A stretch of DNA of 36,396 nt, taken from contig JBBSDV010000007.1 in assembly GCA_038240335.1 (NCBI GenBank), forward strand, positions 1-36,396. Reading direction: 5' to 3'. This stretch comes from JBBSDV01 sp038240335 (lineage in GTDB: Bacteria; Chloroflexota; Dehalococcoidia; DSTF01; JACRBR01). The notes beneath the pieces were generated by a model. The model was not told the origin of the DNA and made no database searches. It worked only from the letters and a program-made list of their open reading frames with translations. Shown here in pieces: positions 14,325 to 21,063 of the stretch. Numbering within the stretch: position 1 is the first letter of the stretch; every line of letters starts with the position of its first letter. A program made the position numbers and the translations under genes.

Positions 14325-15685
14325 TCGGCGTGTTTCTCGGAGCGAGTCACCGTCTGGAACACGACCCCCGCCACGACGCCCCACAGCACGTTCGTGCCCA
14401 GCATCAGCGCGTTACGCCGCCGCGGCTCGTCGCTCGCAGAACGATGCAATCGGGCCGCCGGGAGCCATCCGAGATAGCTCGTCGTCCAGACCGCCGCGCC
14501 GTACGCGGCGCCCGAGAGCCAACGCGGCCCCGGCATGCGCCGGCCGAACGCGCCATAGAGCGCGCCTGAACCCGCGCCGAACGCGGTGTGCATCATCAGC
14601 GCCAGTGCCGTGATCTGGTCGTCCTCGAAGCGATCCGCGATCCGTAGATGCGCGACGAGGTTCTCGCTGATCCCGCGTGGCGGCAGCGGCGCTCGCTCCG
14701 ATGGTGGCAGCCGCCGGTGCAGCACCACCATCGCGATGGTCATCGGTATCGTCGCGGCGGCTCCCGCAGCCGCCCCGGCGGCAAGGTGTCGCCATAACGA
14801 TGCTCGCTGCTTCTTCTCCGCCGGAATCGCGATCTCCGCAGTCGGGAGGACGTGTCGGGCGCGTTCCGCTTCACCAGACCCGCACGTTTCCGAGCGCGAC
14901 TCATCGGCGCGCGCGTCTTGCGCTGGCGAGACGCGCAGGCGAAAACCGTCGCCACTCACGCGCGATGACGTCGCTCCTTCGTGCTCCGCTGCTCCTGGCG
15001 TCATCGCTGCCGGCGGTATCGCCGTCTCATGCTCCGTCCGGGGCATCGCCGCGAGCGGTGTCGCCGCTGCTGGCTCCTCCGCGGCCGCATGACCATCCGC
15101 CTCGACGCCCGATCGCGTCGCCCACTCAACGTCCTCGGGCTCCGCGGCGTCCGGCGCCGGCAACCCCGTGGGCGAATCGGCGCGAGAGTACTCGATGCCG
15201 TAGTGCGCGTACAGCCGCGCCTCCGCTGCCTCCGTGATCTCCATGTCGTCGGCGGCGCTCGCCAGCACCAGCGCCGTCGTGTATGCGACACGAATGTCGC
15301 CGTCGACCACGCGCGCGCCAACCACCGGCACGACGACGCGCAAGACGCCTTCCGAGATGTCGGCGTCGATGCCAATCCACTCCGGCAGCCGCGTCGCCGT
15401 GTCGAGGTAGATCTCGCCGACCTTCCCCACAACGGCGCCATCGTTGTCGTACACCGGCCGTCCTCGCATCGCGAGCAGTTCGTCGGCTCCCAACGATTCC
15501 GCAGGCTGTCCGCCGTCGTCGCTGCTCGTCGCGCCATTTCCGCCGCCGCGGCGAGTGCGCGTCCGCCGGCGCGGGTTGCGTCGTCCACGCGCGCGCGGTG
15601 CGCCGGATGTCATGCCCTCAAGTTGCATCGTCGGTTCGCCGTCGATCGCATCGTCTTCGGTGGGAGTCTCTTCGGTTGTGCTCAT
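14321..15685 (-). CDS. PRC-barrel domain fused to a multi-pass membrane domain
   Basis: The 454-residue protein has three parts. Residues 1-65 are polar with a highly basic patch (RGRRNPRRRTRTRRGGG). Residues about 68-150 form a PRC-barrel (MRGRPVYDNDGAVVGKVGEIYLDT, then PEWIGID and RVVVPVVGA). A long Ala/Glu-rich linker follows, then from about 290 a Gly/Ala-rich membrane region with four likely helices, including AAGAAAGAAATIPMTIAMVV and MMHTAFGAGSGALYGAFG. That region resembles the YagU/DUF1440 type of small membrane proteins, at moderate confidence. The ATG at 15685 follows GAGGA with 5-nt spacing. PRC-barrels serve in RNA processing (RimM) or as photosynthetic reaction-centre subunits; here the role is unknown. 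Confidence 0.75.
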   Translation of the reverse strand: MSTTEETPTEDDAIDGEPTMQLEGMTSGAPRARGRRNPRRRTRTRRGGGNGATSSDDGGQPAESLGADELLAMRGRPVYDNDGAVVGKVGEIYLDTATRLPEWIGIDADISEGVLRVVVPVVGARVVDGDIRVAYTTALVLASAADDMEITEAAEARLYAHYGIEYSRADSPTGLPAPDAAEPEDVEWATRSGVEADGHAAAEEPAAATPLAAMPRTEHETAIPPAAMTPGAAEHEGATSSRVSGDGFRLRVSPAQDARADESRSETCGSGEAERARHVLPTAEIAIPAEKKQRASLWRHLAAGAAAGAAATIPMTIAMVVLHRRLPPSERAPLPPRGISENLVAHLRIADRFEDDQITALALMMHTAFGAGSGALYGAFGRRMPGPRWLSGAAYGAAVWTTSYLGWLPAARLHRSASDEPRRRNALMLGTNVLWGVVAGVVFQTVTRSEKHAD

Positions 15686-15898
15686 GCCAGTCCTCGCAGA
15701 TCCGGAGCGCGGTACCGTCGCAATCATATGCCGATGCACGATACATGCACTCGGCGTCGGCGTTCGGCGTCGTTTCAACACGGTGTCAATTGGTGCCCAC
15801 GAACTGCCGACGGTTGGCTATCCGTTCATCCGACAGCGTCGTACACTCGACGCAGCAACACAGGCAGCATCTCCGCATGGCGACATAAGGAGCATCAC

Positions 15899-17095
15899 AT
15901 GTCGTTCGAGATCCCTGAGCACGTCCGGCCCATTCGCGAGCGCGTGCGCACCTTTATCGAAGAGCGCATCTATCCTGTCGAGAACATCATCGAAGATCGC
16001 CACGACGCCGAGAGCGCGGAGACGGTGCGGCGGCTCATGCAGGAGGCGAAGGACGCCGGCCTCTGGGCGCTCGGCCACCCGACCGAGATCGGCGGCCAGG
16101 GGATGCCGTTCCTCGACTACGTCTACGTCAACGAGGTGATCGGCAGCTCGGAGTACGCCCAAGTCTGCCTTGGCACGCACTCCCTCCAGGACTCGATCAT
16201 GCTCAACCTGCACGCCGCGCCCGAGTGGCGCGACAAGTACCTCAAACCGCTCGTCGCCGGAGAGATCTTCCCCAGCTTCGGCATGACCGAACCCGAAGTC
16301 GCGAGCTCCGACCCGACGCAGCTGCAGACGCGCGCCGTGCTCGATGGCGACGAGTGGGTGATCAACGGCCGCAAGTGGTTCACCACCGGCGCCAATCGCG
16401 CCGCCTACACCACGGTCATGTGTCGCACCGAGGACGATGACGTGCCGGCGCACGCGGCGTTCAGTATGATCGTCGTGCCCACCGACACCCCCGGCTACAA
16501 CATCGTCCGCGAGACGCCGGTGATGGGCATGTACGGCGGCCACTGCGAGGTTGCGTACGACAACGTCCGCGTCCCCCGCGCCAACCTCCTAGGCCTGCGC
16601 GGCGAGGGCTTCCTGATCTCGCAGCAGCGCCTCGGTCCCGGCCGCATCTTTCATTGCATGCGCTGGCTCGGCCAGGCGCAGCGCGCGTTCGACCTGATGT
16701 GCCAACGCGCGAACTCCCGCCGCGCCTTCGGCTCGACACTCGGCGAGAAGCAGCAGATCCAGGCGATGATCTTCGAGACCGCCGCCGAGATCCAGGCCAG
16801 CCGCCTGCTCACGCTTTCGGCGGCGCACAAGATGGACAAGGGCGATCCCGCACGCATTGAGATCGGCATCATCAAGGTCGTCGGCGCCAAGATGCTCCAC
16901 AACACGATCGACCGCGCGATCCAGGTCTTCGGCGCCGCCGGCGTCACCGACGACTTCCCGCTCGAGCGGATGTACCGCACCGCCCGCTTCGCCCGCATCT
17001 ATGACGGCCCCGATGAGGTACATCGCGCCACCGTCGCCCGCCTCATCCTCCGCGAATATACCCGCAACCGCGGCTTCGATTTCGGAATGCGATAA
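15899..17095 (+). CDS. Acyl-CoA dehydrogenase (ACAD10/11-like)
   Basis: The 398-residue protein is a full-length acyl-CoA dehydrogenase: FGMTEPEVASSDPTQ (FAD/substrate loop), WVINGRKWFTTGA, RRAFGSTLGEKQQIQ, VFGAAGVTDDFPLERMYR and the C-terminal IYDGPDEVHR. The last motif places an Asp where many family members use the catalytic Glu, as in the ACAD10/11 group. It would desaturate an acyl-CoA using FAD and pass electrons to ETF. AAGGAG lies 8 nt before the ATG, and TACACT at 15842-15847 could be a -10 box. It is monocistronic here, divergent from the PRC-barrel gene across 213 bp. The chain-length preference is not readable from sequence. Confidence 0.92.
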   Translation: MSFEIPEHVRPIRERVRTFIEERIYPVENIIEDRHDAESAETVRRLMQEAKDAGLWALGHPTEIGGQGMPFLDYVYVNEVIGSSEYAQVCLGTHSLQDSIMLNLHAAPEWRDKYLKPLVAGEIFPSFGMTEPEVASSDPTQLQTRAVLDGDEWVINGRKWFTTGANRAAYTTVMCRTEDDDVPAHAAFSMIVVPTDTPGYNIVRETPVMGMYGGHCEVAYDNVRVPRANLLGLRGEGFLISQQRLGPGRIFHCMRWLGQAQRAFDLMCQRANSRRAFGSTLGEKQQIQAMIFETAAEIQASRLLTLSAAHKMDKGDPARIEIGIIKVVGAKMLHNTIDRAIQVFGAAGVTDDFPLERMYRTARFARIYDGPDEVHRATVARLILREYTRNRGFDFGMR

Positions 17096-17188
17096 AGCAC
17101 GCGCCAGCGGACACCGCGAATCAGCGAGAAAGTTGGGGCTGTTATCACGACCCTGCTCGGAGTTGGTGTTGTAGTGATCGAAGAAGCG

Positions 17189-18487
17189 CTACATCCCCAC
17201 TCGCGGCACCGTGAGCTGCCCGTAGGGCATCGCGCACACGCTAGGCTCGCGCCCCAGCGCCGCGCGCTTTTCGGAGATGATCGCCGCTAGCGTCCCGTCC
17301 ACATCCGGCGCATAGCGGAGATGCGCCGCCTCCGTCGTCGCTCGGTCGAGCGACGACCGCAGCCAGACATCGCACCGCGCCTGCACCATCGCCTGCACCT
17401 GCACCTGCCACTGGTCGAACATCGCCGGCCCAGTTCCGTGCTCAAAATGCTCGAGCATCGTCCGCGGCGACGATTCGATGTGCAGCATCTCGACATACTC
17501 CGGTGCGCCGACGCCCTCCCGGCACTCGGCGACGAGCAGGATCGCGCCCCCCGGCGCACACGCCTGCGCGGCCACCGACATCCCCTTCACCGATTGATAC
17601 AACACAAGATCCGCCGGGTATCCCATGTTCGTCGCGATCACGATGTCGAAGAGATGCGGGATCGGGCGCAGCGCCTGTCGCGCCGCTTGCGCGATCGCCG
17701 CATCGTGCGCCGCGATCAACTCGCCGGCAAACACGCCCGTAATCCGCTTTTGCTCGTCGAGCGTCACGTTGACCGTGAACGACGGCTGAGACTTCAGCGC
17801 CACCGCACGCATCTCCTCGAAGATTGGATTGCCCTCCGTCGTGCACCAGATTGCCTTCGGGTGGCCAACCATTCGTGCACCGTGGTTCGCCATGATCGCA
17901 TCCGCGCCCGCGAGCGCCGGCAGCACCGCCTTACCCCCGCCCGAGAAGCCGGCAAACAGATGCGGTTCGACGAAGCCCGTCAGGATGCGCAGGTCGGCAT
18001 CGAGGTACTCGCGGTTCAGCCACACCTCGACGCCTTCCGGCGCGCCCGGTCGCGGCGGCGTGTTCGTGAAGAACCTCTGCGTCGTCCGGTCGCGCGCATC
18101 GTGATCGACGACACGGTAGCGCGATAGGATCTCGTCGCCGAGAAAGCGCTCGTGCTCGTCGAGCCGCGACGCGCGATGCAGCCCGGTCCCGACAACGATC
18201 GTGATCTTGCCGCGCTCGATCCCCGCAGCCTCCAGCGCCTCGAAGATCGGCGGCAGGACGATCTGGTTCGGCACCGGACGAGTCACATCCGAGACCACGA
18301 TCGCGACCCTCTGCCCGGTGCGCGCAAGGTCACGCAACGGCAGCGATCCAAGCGGCGTCTCGATCGCCTTCCGCACAGCCACGCTCGGATCGAGAAGCGG
18401 CGCAGCCGCCGCCGGCGTCAGGACGAGCGTGTCCTCCGGCACCTCCGCCTCAATCCCCTGTTCCCCGTACGGAAGATGAATGCGCAT
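17189..18487 (-). CDS. larA: LarA-family nickel-pincer racemase/epimerase-like protein
   Basis: The 432-residue protein matches the lactate racemase LarA family (DUF2088). Seen are VSDVTRPVP (66-73), GTGLHR with His104, EPHLFAGFSGGGKAVLPALAG with His176 and Lys186 (the lysine that carries the nickel-pincer nucleotide in LarA) and ANHGARMVGHP with a further His near 202. Family members racemise or epimerise 2-hydroxyacids with a nickel-pincer cofactor made by LarB, LarC and LarE. None of these is in the window, so cofactor supply must be elsewhere, and the substrate need not be lactate. The ATG at 18487 is preceded by TAGACT with 6-nt spacing and no ribosome binding site. Confidence 0.88.
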   Translation of the reverse strand: MRIHLPYGEQGIEAEVPEDTLVLTPAAAAPLLDPSVAVRKAIETPLGSLPLRDLARTGQRVAIVVSDVTRPVPNQIVLPPIFEALEAAGIERGKITIVVGTGLHRASRLDEHERFLGDEILSRYRVVDHDARDRTTQRFFTNTPPRPGAPEGVEVWLNREYLDADLRILTGFVEPHLFAGFSGGGKAVLPALAGADAIMANHGARMVGHPKAIWCTTEGNPIFEEMRAVALKSQPSFTVNVTLDEQKRITGVFAGELIAAHDAAIAQAARQALRPIPHLFDIVIATNMGYPADLVLYQSVKGMSVAAQACAPGGAILLVAECREGVGAPEYVEMLHIESSPRTMLEHFEHGTGPAMFDQWQVQVQAMVQARCDVWLRSSLDRATTEAAHLRYAPDVDGTLAAIISEKRAALGREPSVCAMPYGQLTVPRVGM

Positions 18488-18493
18488 GTCGTC

Positions 18494-18499
18494 AGTCTA
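18494..18499 (-). promoter_or_regulatory. Putative larA -10 element (leaderless)
   Basis: TAGACT on the minus strand is exactly 6 nt before the larA ATG. No ribosome binding site and no clear -35 are seen. Confidence 0.45.
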
Positions 18500-18521
18500 G
18501 CGGCGCTGCCGGGGCTGGCCA

Positions 18522-18561
18522 CGATCGGCAGCGCAAATGCTCAACACTCGCCCGCCGATCG
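18522..18561. promoter_or_regulatory. Inverted repeat upstream of the larA core promoter
   Basis: Perfect 8-bp arms CGATCGGC (18522-18529) and GCCGATCG (18554-18561) are separated by 24 nt. They lie just upstream of the putative larA -10, a position suited to an operator with two half-sites. Confidence 0.35.
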
Positions 18562-18807
18562 AGAATCACCGCAACGCACAGCGACTGAGGGCGCTCAGAG
18601 ATTCATCCCAGGCCATGCAAGAATAGGGCGCAACGCCTCGATGACGTCGGTGAAACGCAACCAACATCGCTGAACCAGACCGGTGAAAAAACGAAATGGG
18701 CAACCAGTAAAAACGACTACACATGGTGAACAGGATGAACACGGACAGTCGAATCTTTGGCGGGACGCATCCTTCGCAGATCCGCCGGGAGCCGGTCCCG
18801 AAAACGC

Positions 18808-18832
18808 AAAAGTGCTAAACGATTACATAACG
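18808..18832 (+). repeat. Dispersed 25-mer, copy A
   Basis: This AT-rich 25-bp sequence matches 31835-31859 (opposite strand) at 23 of 25 positions. Its central part reads GTGCTAAACGATTACATAA. It lies in a gene-free region; flanking sequence does not match copy B. See findings. Confidence 0.8.
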
Positions 18833-18915
18833 GAGGAGAGGAGCTAAGCGCAGGTTCAGCATTCGCGCGGTGCGAGATTCCGTTGCGAGGAGGGCAACTT
18901 CAATCCCCGATCCGT

Positions 18916-18951
18916 AGCCCGGCAACGCGCGTTAGCGGCGCTTTCCGGGCT
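18916..18951 (-). terminator. Stem-loop at the end of the cox/ctaG operon
   Basis: AGCCCGG (18916-18922) and CCGGGCT (18945-18951) form a 7-bp stem spanning the ctaG stop codon, with an internal GC-rich palindrome. There is no U-tract, so termination efficiency is uncertain. Confidence 0.4.
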
Positions 18952-19816
18952 CAGTGAGGCCCATCTCGTGCAGCTCTTCCTCGATCTCGCCCCATCGCGG
19001 CTCGTCGTCCTGGCGCTGTTCCCGCGAGTACCACTCGAAGAAGGCAATCGTGATGAATGTCCAGAGAATGAGGCTGCCAATCAGCTTCATTATGCCGCCC
19101 GCGATCTGCTGATCCTCCACCGGCGTCAAGCCCCACATTCGTGGCGCTCGATCGTAGAACGTGTACACCGTGCCATCCGCGAACGTCACGAACGCCGCGA
19201 TCACCGTCGGGATCAGCGACTGCACAAACAGGTACGCCATCTGGAGTGGGGCGCTCATCCGCGGTAACTGCGGCACAACGCTCAGGATCGGCCACCACAT
19301 CAGCATCGCCGAAGCGACGAGCACGGCGTGTACGAAAAAGTGGAACGAATGATGGTTGAGCGAATAGTCGACCGACGCCGGCAGGTGGGTGAGCACCATC
19401 AGCAGGTTGAAGATGCCGAACGCGGCAACCGGGTTCACGAGTCGCTTCGCGAGCGGCATCACCCCCCGCTGCCGCAGAGCGGCTTGCCAGACCCACGCTG
19501 GGATCCCGGCAAGCAGCAGCGGCGCCGTCACCAGCGTGAACACCGTGTGCTGAAACATGTGCATGCTCAGCAGATACTGCTCGCTGATGTCGTGTACCGG
19601 CGTTCCGGCGACCAGGTACAACGATGCGACGCCCGCGCTGAAGAGCAGCACCTGCTTCCGCCGTACACGACCGGCATCCGAGATCACGTCGCGTAGCTGC
19701 GTCACCGCGTAGAGGTAGCCCGCCTCGAGGAAGATGCAGAACACGACGACGTCAGCGTGCAGCGGCCAGTTGAATTGGTAGGGACCGCTGGCAGTGTGGA
19801 GAAGCGGCAATAGCAT
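18932..19816 (-). CDS. ctaG: Cytochrome c oxidase assembly factor CtaG (caa3_CtaG family)
   Basis: The 294-residue protein is mostly membrane helices (about seven) and matches the Bacillus-type CtaG family. Conserved features include FCIFLEAGYLYAV, SEQYLLSMHMFQHTVF with histidines near the membrane, APLLLAGIPAWVWQ, and a histidine-rich NHHSFHFFVH. It ends in a charged cytoplasmic tail. CtaG is needed for assembly of active aa3/caa3 oxidase and has been linked to copper delivery to CuB. It is the last gene of the cox operon, 50 bp after coxIV, with AGGGG about 5 nt before its ATG. Confidence 0.92.
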   Translation of the reverse strand: MLLPLLHTASGPYQFNWPLHADVVVFCIFLEAGYLYAVTQLRDVISDAGRVRRKQVLLFSAGVASLYLVAGTPVHDISEQYLLSMHMFQHTVFTLVTAPLLLAGIPAWVWQAALRQRGVMPLAKRLVNPVAAFGIFNLLMVLTHLPASVDYSLNHHSFHFFVHAVLVASAMLMWWPILSVVPQLPRMSAPLQMAYLFVQSLIPTVIAAFVTFADGTVYTFYDRAPRMWGLTPVEDQQIAGGIMKLIGSLILWTFITIAFFEWYSREQRQDDEPRWGEIEEELHEMGLTEPGKRR

Positions 19817-19834
19817 GTGATCCCCTCGGGCCGC

Positions 19835-19851
19835 GTCCGCGGCGTGCGGAC
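19835..19851 (-). promoter_or_regulatory. Intercistronic stem-loop between coxIV and ctaG
   Basis: GTCCGC and GCGGAC form a perfect 6-bp stem with a 5-nt loop, nested in outer CCCCT/AGGGG arms. It may be an mRNA-processing or attenuation element that separates ctaG expression from the oxidase subunits. Confidence 0.35.
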
Positions 19852-19866
19852 AGGGGGCGTGGAAGC

Positions 19867-20271
19867 TTAAACGAGATTCGAGCCTAGCGTCACGACGACA
19901 ACCGTGAAGACGGCGCTCGCGAGCACGAGACCGGTGATGAATGCGGTGGTGAAAATGCGGCTATCGAACTTCAGATGCATAAACCACAGGACGACGACGG
20001 CGAATTTCACCGCCGACAGCGCGATCAGGATCGTCACGAACGCGCTGCGTGGAATGTTGAAGTAATAGATCACGACTTCGATGGCTGTGATGACTCCGAG
20101 AAAGAGCCCGACCTTCACATACTCGGCCTCGCCGGGATGCGCGTGCTGTGGCACATTCGCCGCCATCGCCGGCTTCGGAGCGAACAGCGTCGCCGCCGCG
20201 ATCAGCAGCCCGAACAGGCCAATCAACGCGAAAGGTATGCCGATGAGCAGCGCCGGATCCTCGAAAAACAT
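19867..20271 (-). CDS. Cytochrome c oxidase subunit IV, prokaryotic type
   Basis: The 134-residue protein has three predicted helices: GIPFALIGLFGLLIAAATLF near the N-terminus, KVGLFLGVITAIEVVIYY, and the SAVKFAVVVLWFMHLKFDSR segment typical of the COX4_pro family, followed by a last hydrophobic stretch. Canonical COX4_pro proteins start at the second of these helices, so the N-terminal helix is an extension. That extension (MFFEDPALL onward) is repeated as an independent small protein just upstream. AGGAGG lies about 10 nt before the ATG and overlaps the stop of that small gene (TAAAGGAGG). The subunit stabilises the oxidase and does not bind redox cofactors. Confidence 0.9.
   Translation of the reverse strand: MFFEDPALLIGIPFALIGLFGLLIAAATLFAPKPAMAANVPQHAHPGEAEYVKVGLFLGVITAIEVVIYYFNIPRSAFVTILIALSAVKFAVVVLWFMHLKFDSRIFTTAFITGLVLASAVFTVVVVTLGSNLV
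20225..20271 (-). repeat. Direct repeat, copy 2 (5' end of coxIV)
   Basis: This 47-bp segment, the first 47 nt of coxIV, is identical at 41 positions to 20355-20401. The two copies are 130 bp apart in the same orientation. Confidence 0.85.
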
Positions 20272-20287
20272 GGGGCTGCGGCCTCCT

Positions 20288-20401
20288 TTACGACGGCTTG
20301 ATCCAGTAGCTGATCATCGCGCTGATCGCGATCAGCGCGCCCATCACCCCGAATAACGCGAGCGGGATGCCGACGAGCAGCGCCGGATCTTCGAAGAACA
20401 T
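20288..20401 (-). CDS. 37-residue single-helix protein in the cox operon
   Basis: Translating the complement from the ATG at 20401 gives 37 residues beginning MFFEDPALLVGIPLALFG and ending SYWIKPS, stopped by TAA at 20288. Residues about 8-31 form one hydrophobic helix. The first residues are the same as those of subunit IV (MFFEDPALL, then GIP and AL), and most of the base changes between the two copies are silent or conservative. The gene is 7 nt after the coxIII stop with an AGGCAGGG before the ATG, and its own stop overlaps the coxIV ribosome binding site. It is probably a small accessory subunit of the oxidase, analogous in size to the single-helix subunits of other oxidases, but no homologue is recognised. 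Confidence 0.72.
   Translation of the reverse strand: MFFEDPALLVGIPLALFGVMGALIAISAMISYWIKPS
20355..20401 (-). repeat. Direct repeat, copy 1 (5' end of the small cox ORF)
   Basis: This 47-bp segment matches 20225-20271 at 41 positions and encodes the start of the small protein. It indicates partial duplication of the coxIV 5' end or of the small gene. Confidence 0.85.
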
Positions 20402-20408
20402 GCCCTGC

Positions 20409-21011
20409 CTAACTTGGCTGCACGAGATAGATCATCGTAAAGATGATGATCCACACGATGTCGACGAAGTGCCAGTACAGCCCCGCCAGCTCCACCTGCA
20501 GTGCGTTCTCTTCGGTGATCTTGCCCTTCAGCGAGCCACCGTACAGAGACATCAGGATCAGTACGCCGATCGTCACGTGCGCCCCGTGAAAGCCCGTGAG
20601 CACGAAGAACGTCGTACCGAACATGTTCGTGTCGAGCTTCAGCCCCTCGCGGTAGAACTGGGTGAATTCGAACGCCTGTCCCGAGAGGAACACCAGGCCT
20701 AGGAAGGCCGTCGCCAGCAGCCAGATGCGCATCTTATGGACGTTGCCGCGCTGGATCGCCGAGAGCGCAAGCACCATGCAAAGGCTGCTCATGAGCAGCA
20801 CGAAGGAGCTGACCGACGTGAACGGAATGTCGAAGAGGTCCTTCGGATACGGCCCGCTCACGTTCCGGTTGCGATAGAGCAGGTACGCGGCGATGAAGGA
20901 GCCGAAGAACAGGCACTCGGAACCAAGAAAGAGCCACATGAGCAACTTGCGGTTGTCGAGGCCCGTATTCGTTTCGAGATGCGTTGTCTCGCCAGCCGCT
21001 ACGTGTGCCAC
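20409..21011 (-). CDS. ctaE: Cytochrome c oxidase subunit III
   Basis: The 200-residue protein has five predicted helices, the short form found in many bacteria. Conserved features include KLLMWLFLGSECLFFGSFIAAYLLYR with the family Glu, GQAFEF, FFVLTGFHGAHVTIGV with the HGxHV signature, and YWHFVDIVWIIIF at the C-terminus. Subunit III does not carry metals but stabilises subunit I and the proton entry path. It follows coxI by 52 bp and precedes the 37-residue small gene by 7 bp. Confidence 0.95.
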   Translation of the reverse strand: MAHVAAGETTHLETNTGLDNRKLLMWLFLGSECLFFGSFIAAYLLYRNRNVSGPYPKDLFDIPFTSVSSFVLLMSSLCMVLALSAIQRGNVHKMRIWLLATAFLGLVFLSGQAFEFTQFYREGLKLDTNMFGTTFFVLTGFHGAHVTIGVLILMSLYGGSLKGKITEENALQVELAGLYWHFVDIVWIIIFTMIYLVQPS

Positions 21012-21063
21012 GTCGTCCCTCCAGACATCGCCCGCTTCTCGCCGCCGATGTCAGTCTGCGTGT

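Larger units (their letters stand above)
18488..18931. other. 444-bp gene-free region between larA and ctaG
   Basis: No open reading frame here looks like a protein, and no tRNA-like fold is apparent. It holds the putative larA -10 box (18494-18499), an 8-bp inverted repeat (18522-18561), one copy of a dispersed 25-mer (18808-18832) followed by purine-rich GGAGGAGAGGAG, and a stem-loop at the ctaG end. An unannotated small RNA is possible. Confidence 0.6.

Noticed and set aside
18760..18845. Riboswitch-like GC-rich stem region before GGAGGAGAGGAG
   Set aside because: I could not match it to a known riboswitch consensus and no gene follows on that strand.
18757..18957. 66-codon open frame spanning copy A of the 25-mer
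   Set aside because: No ribosome binding site, Arg/Ser-rich shadow-like composition, and it runs into the end of ctaG on the opposite strand; the similarity to the lipoprotein N-terminus is confined to the 25 bases.
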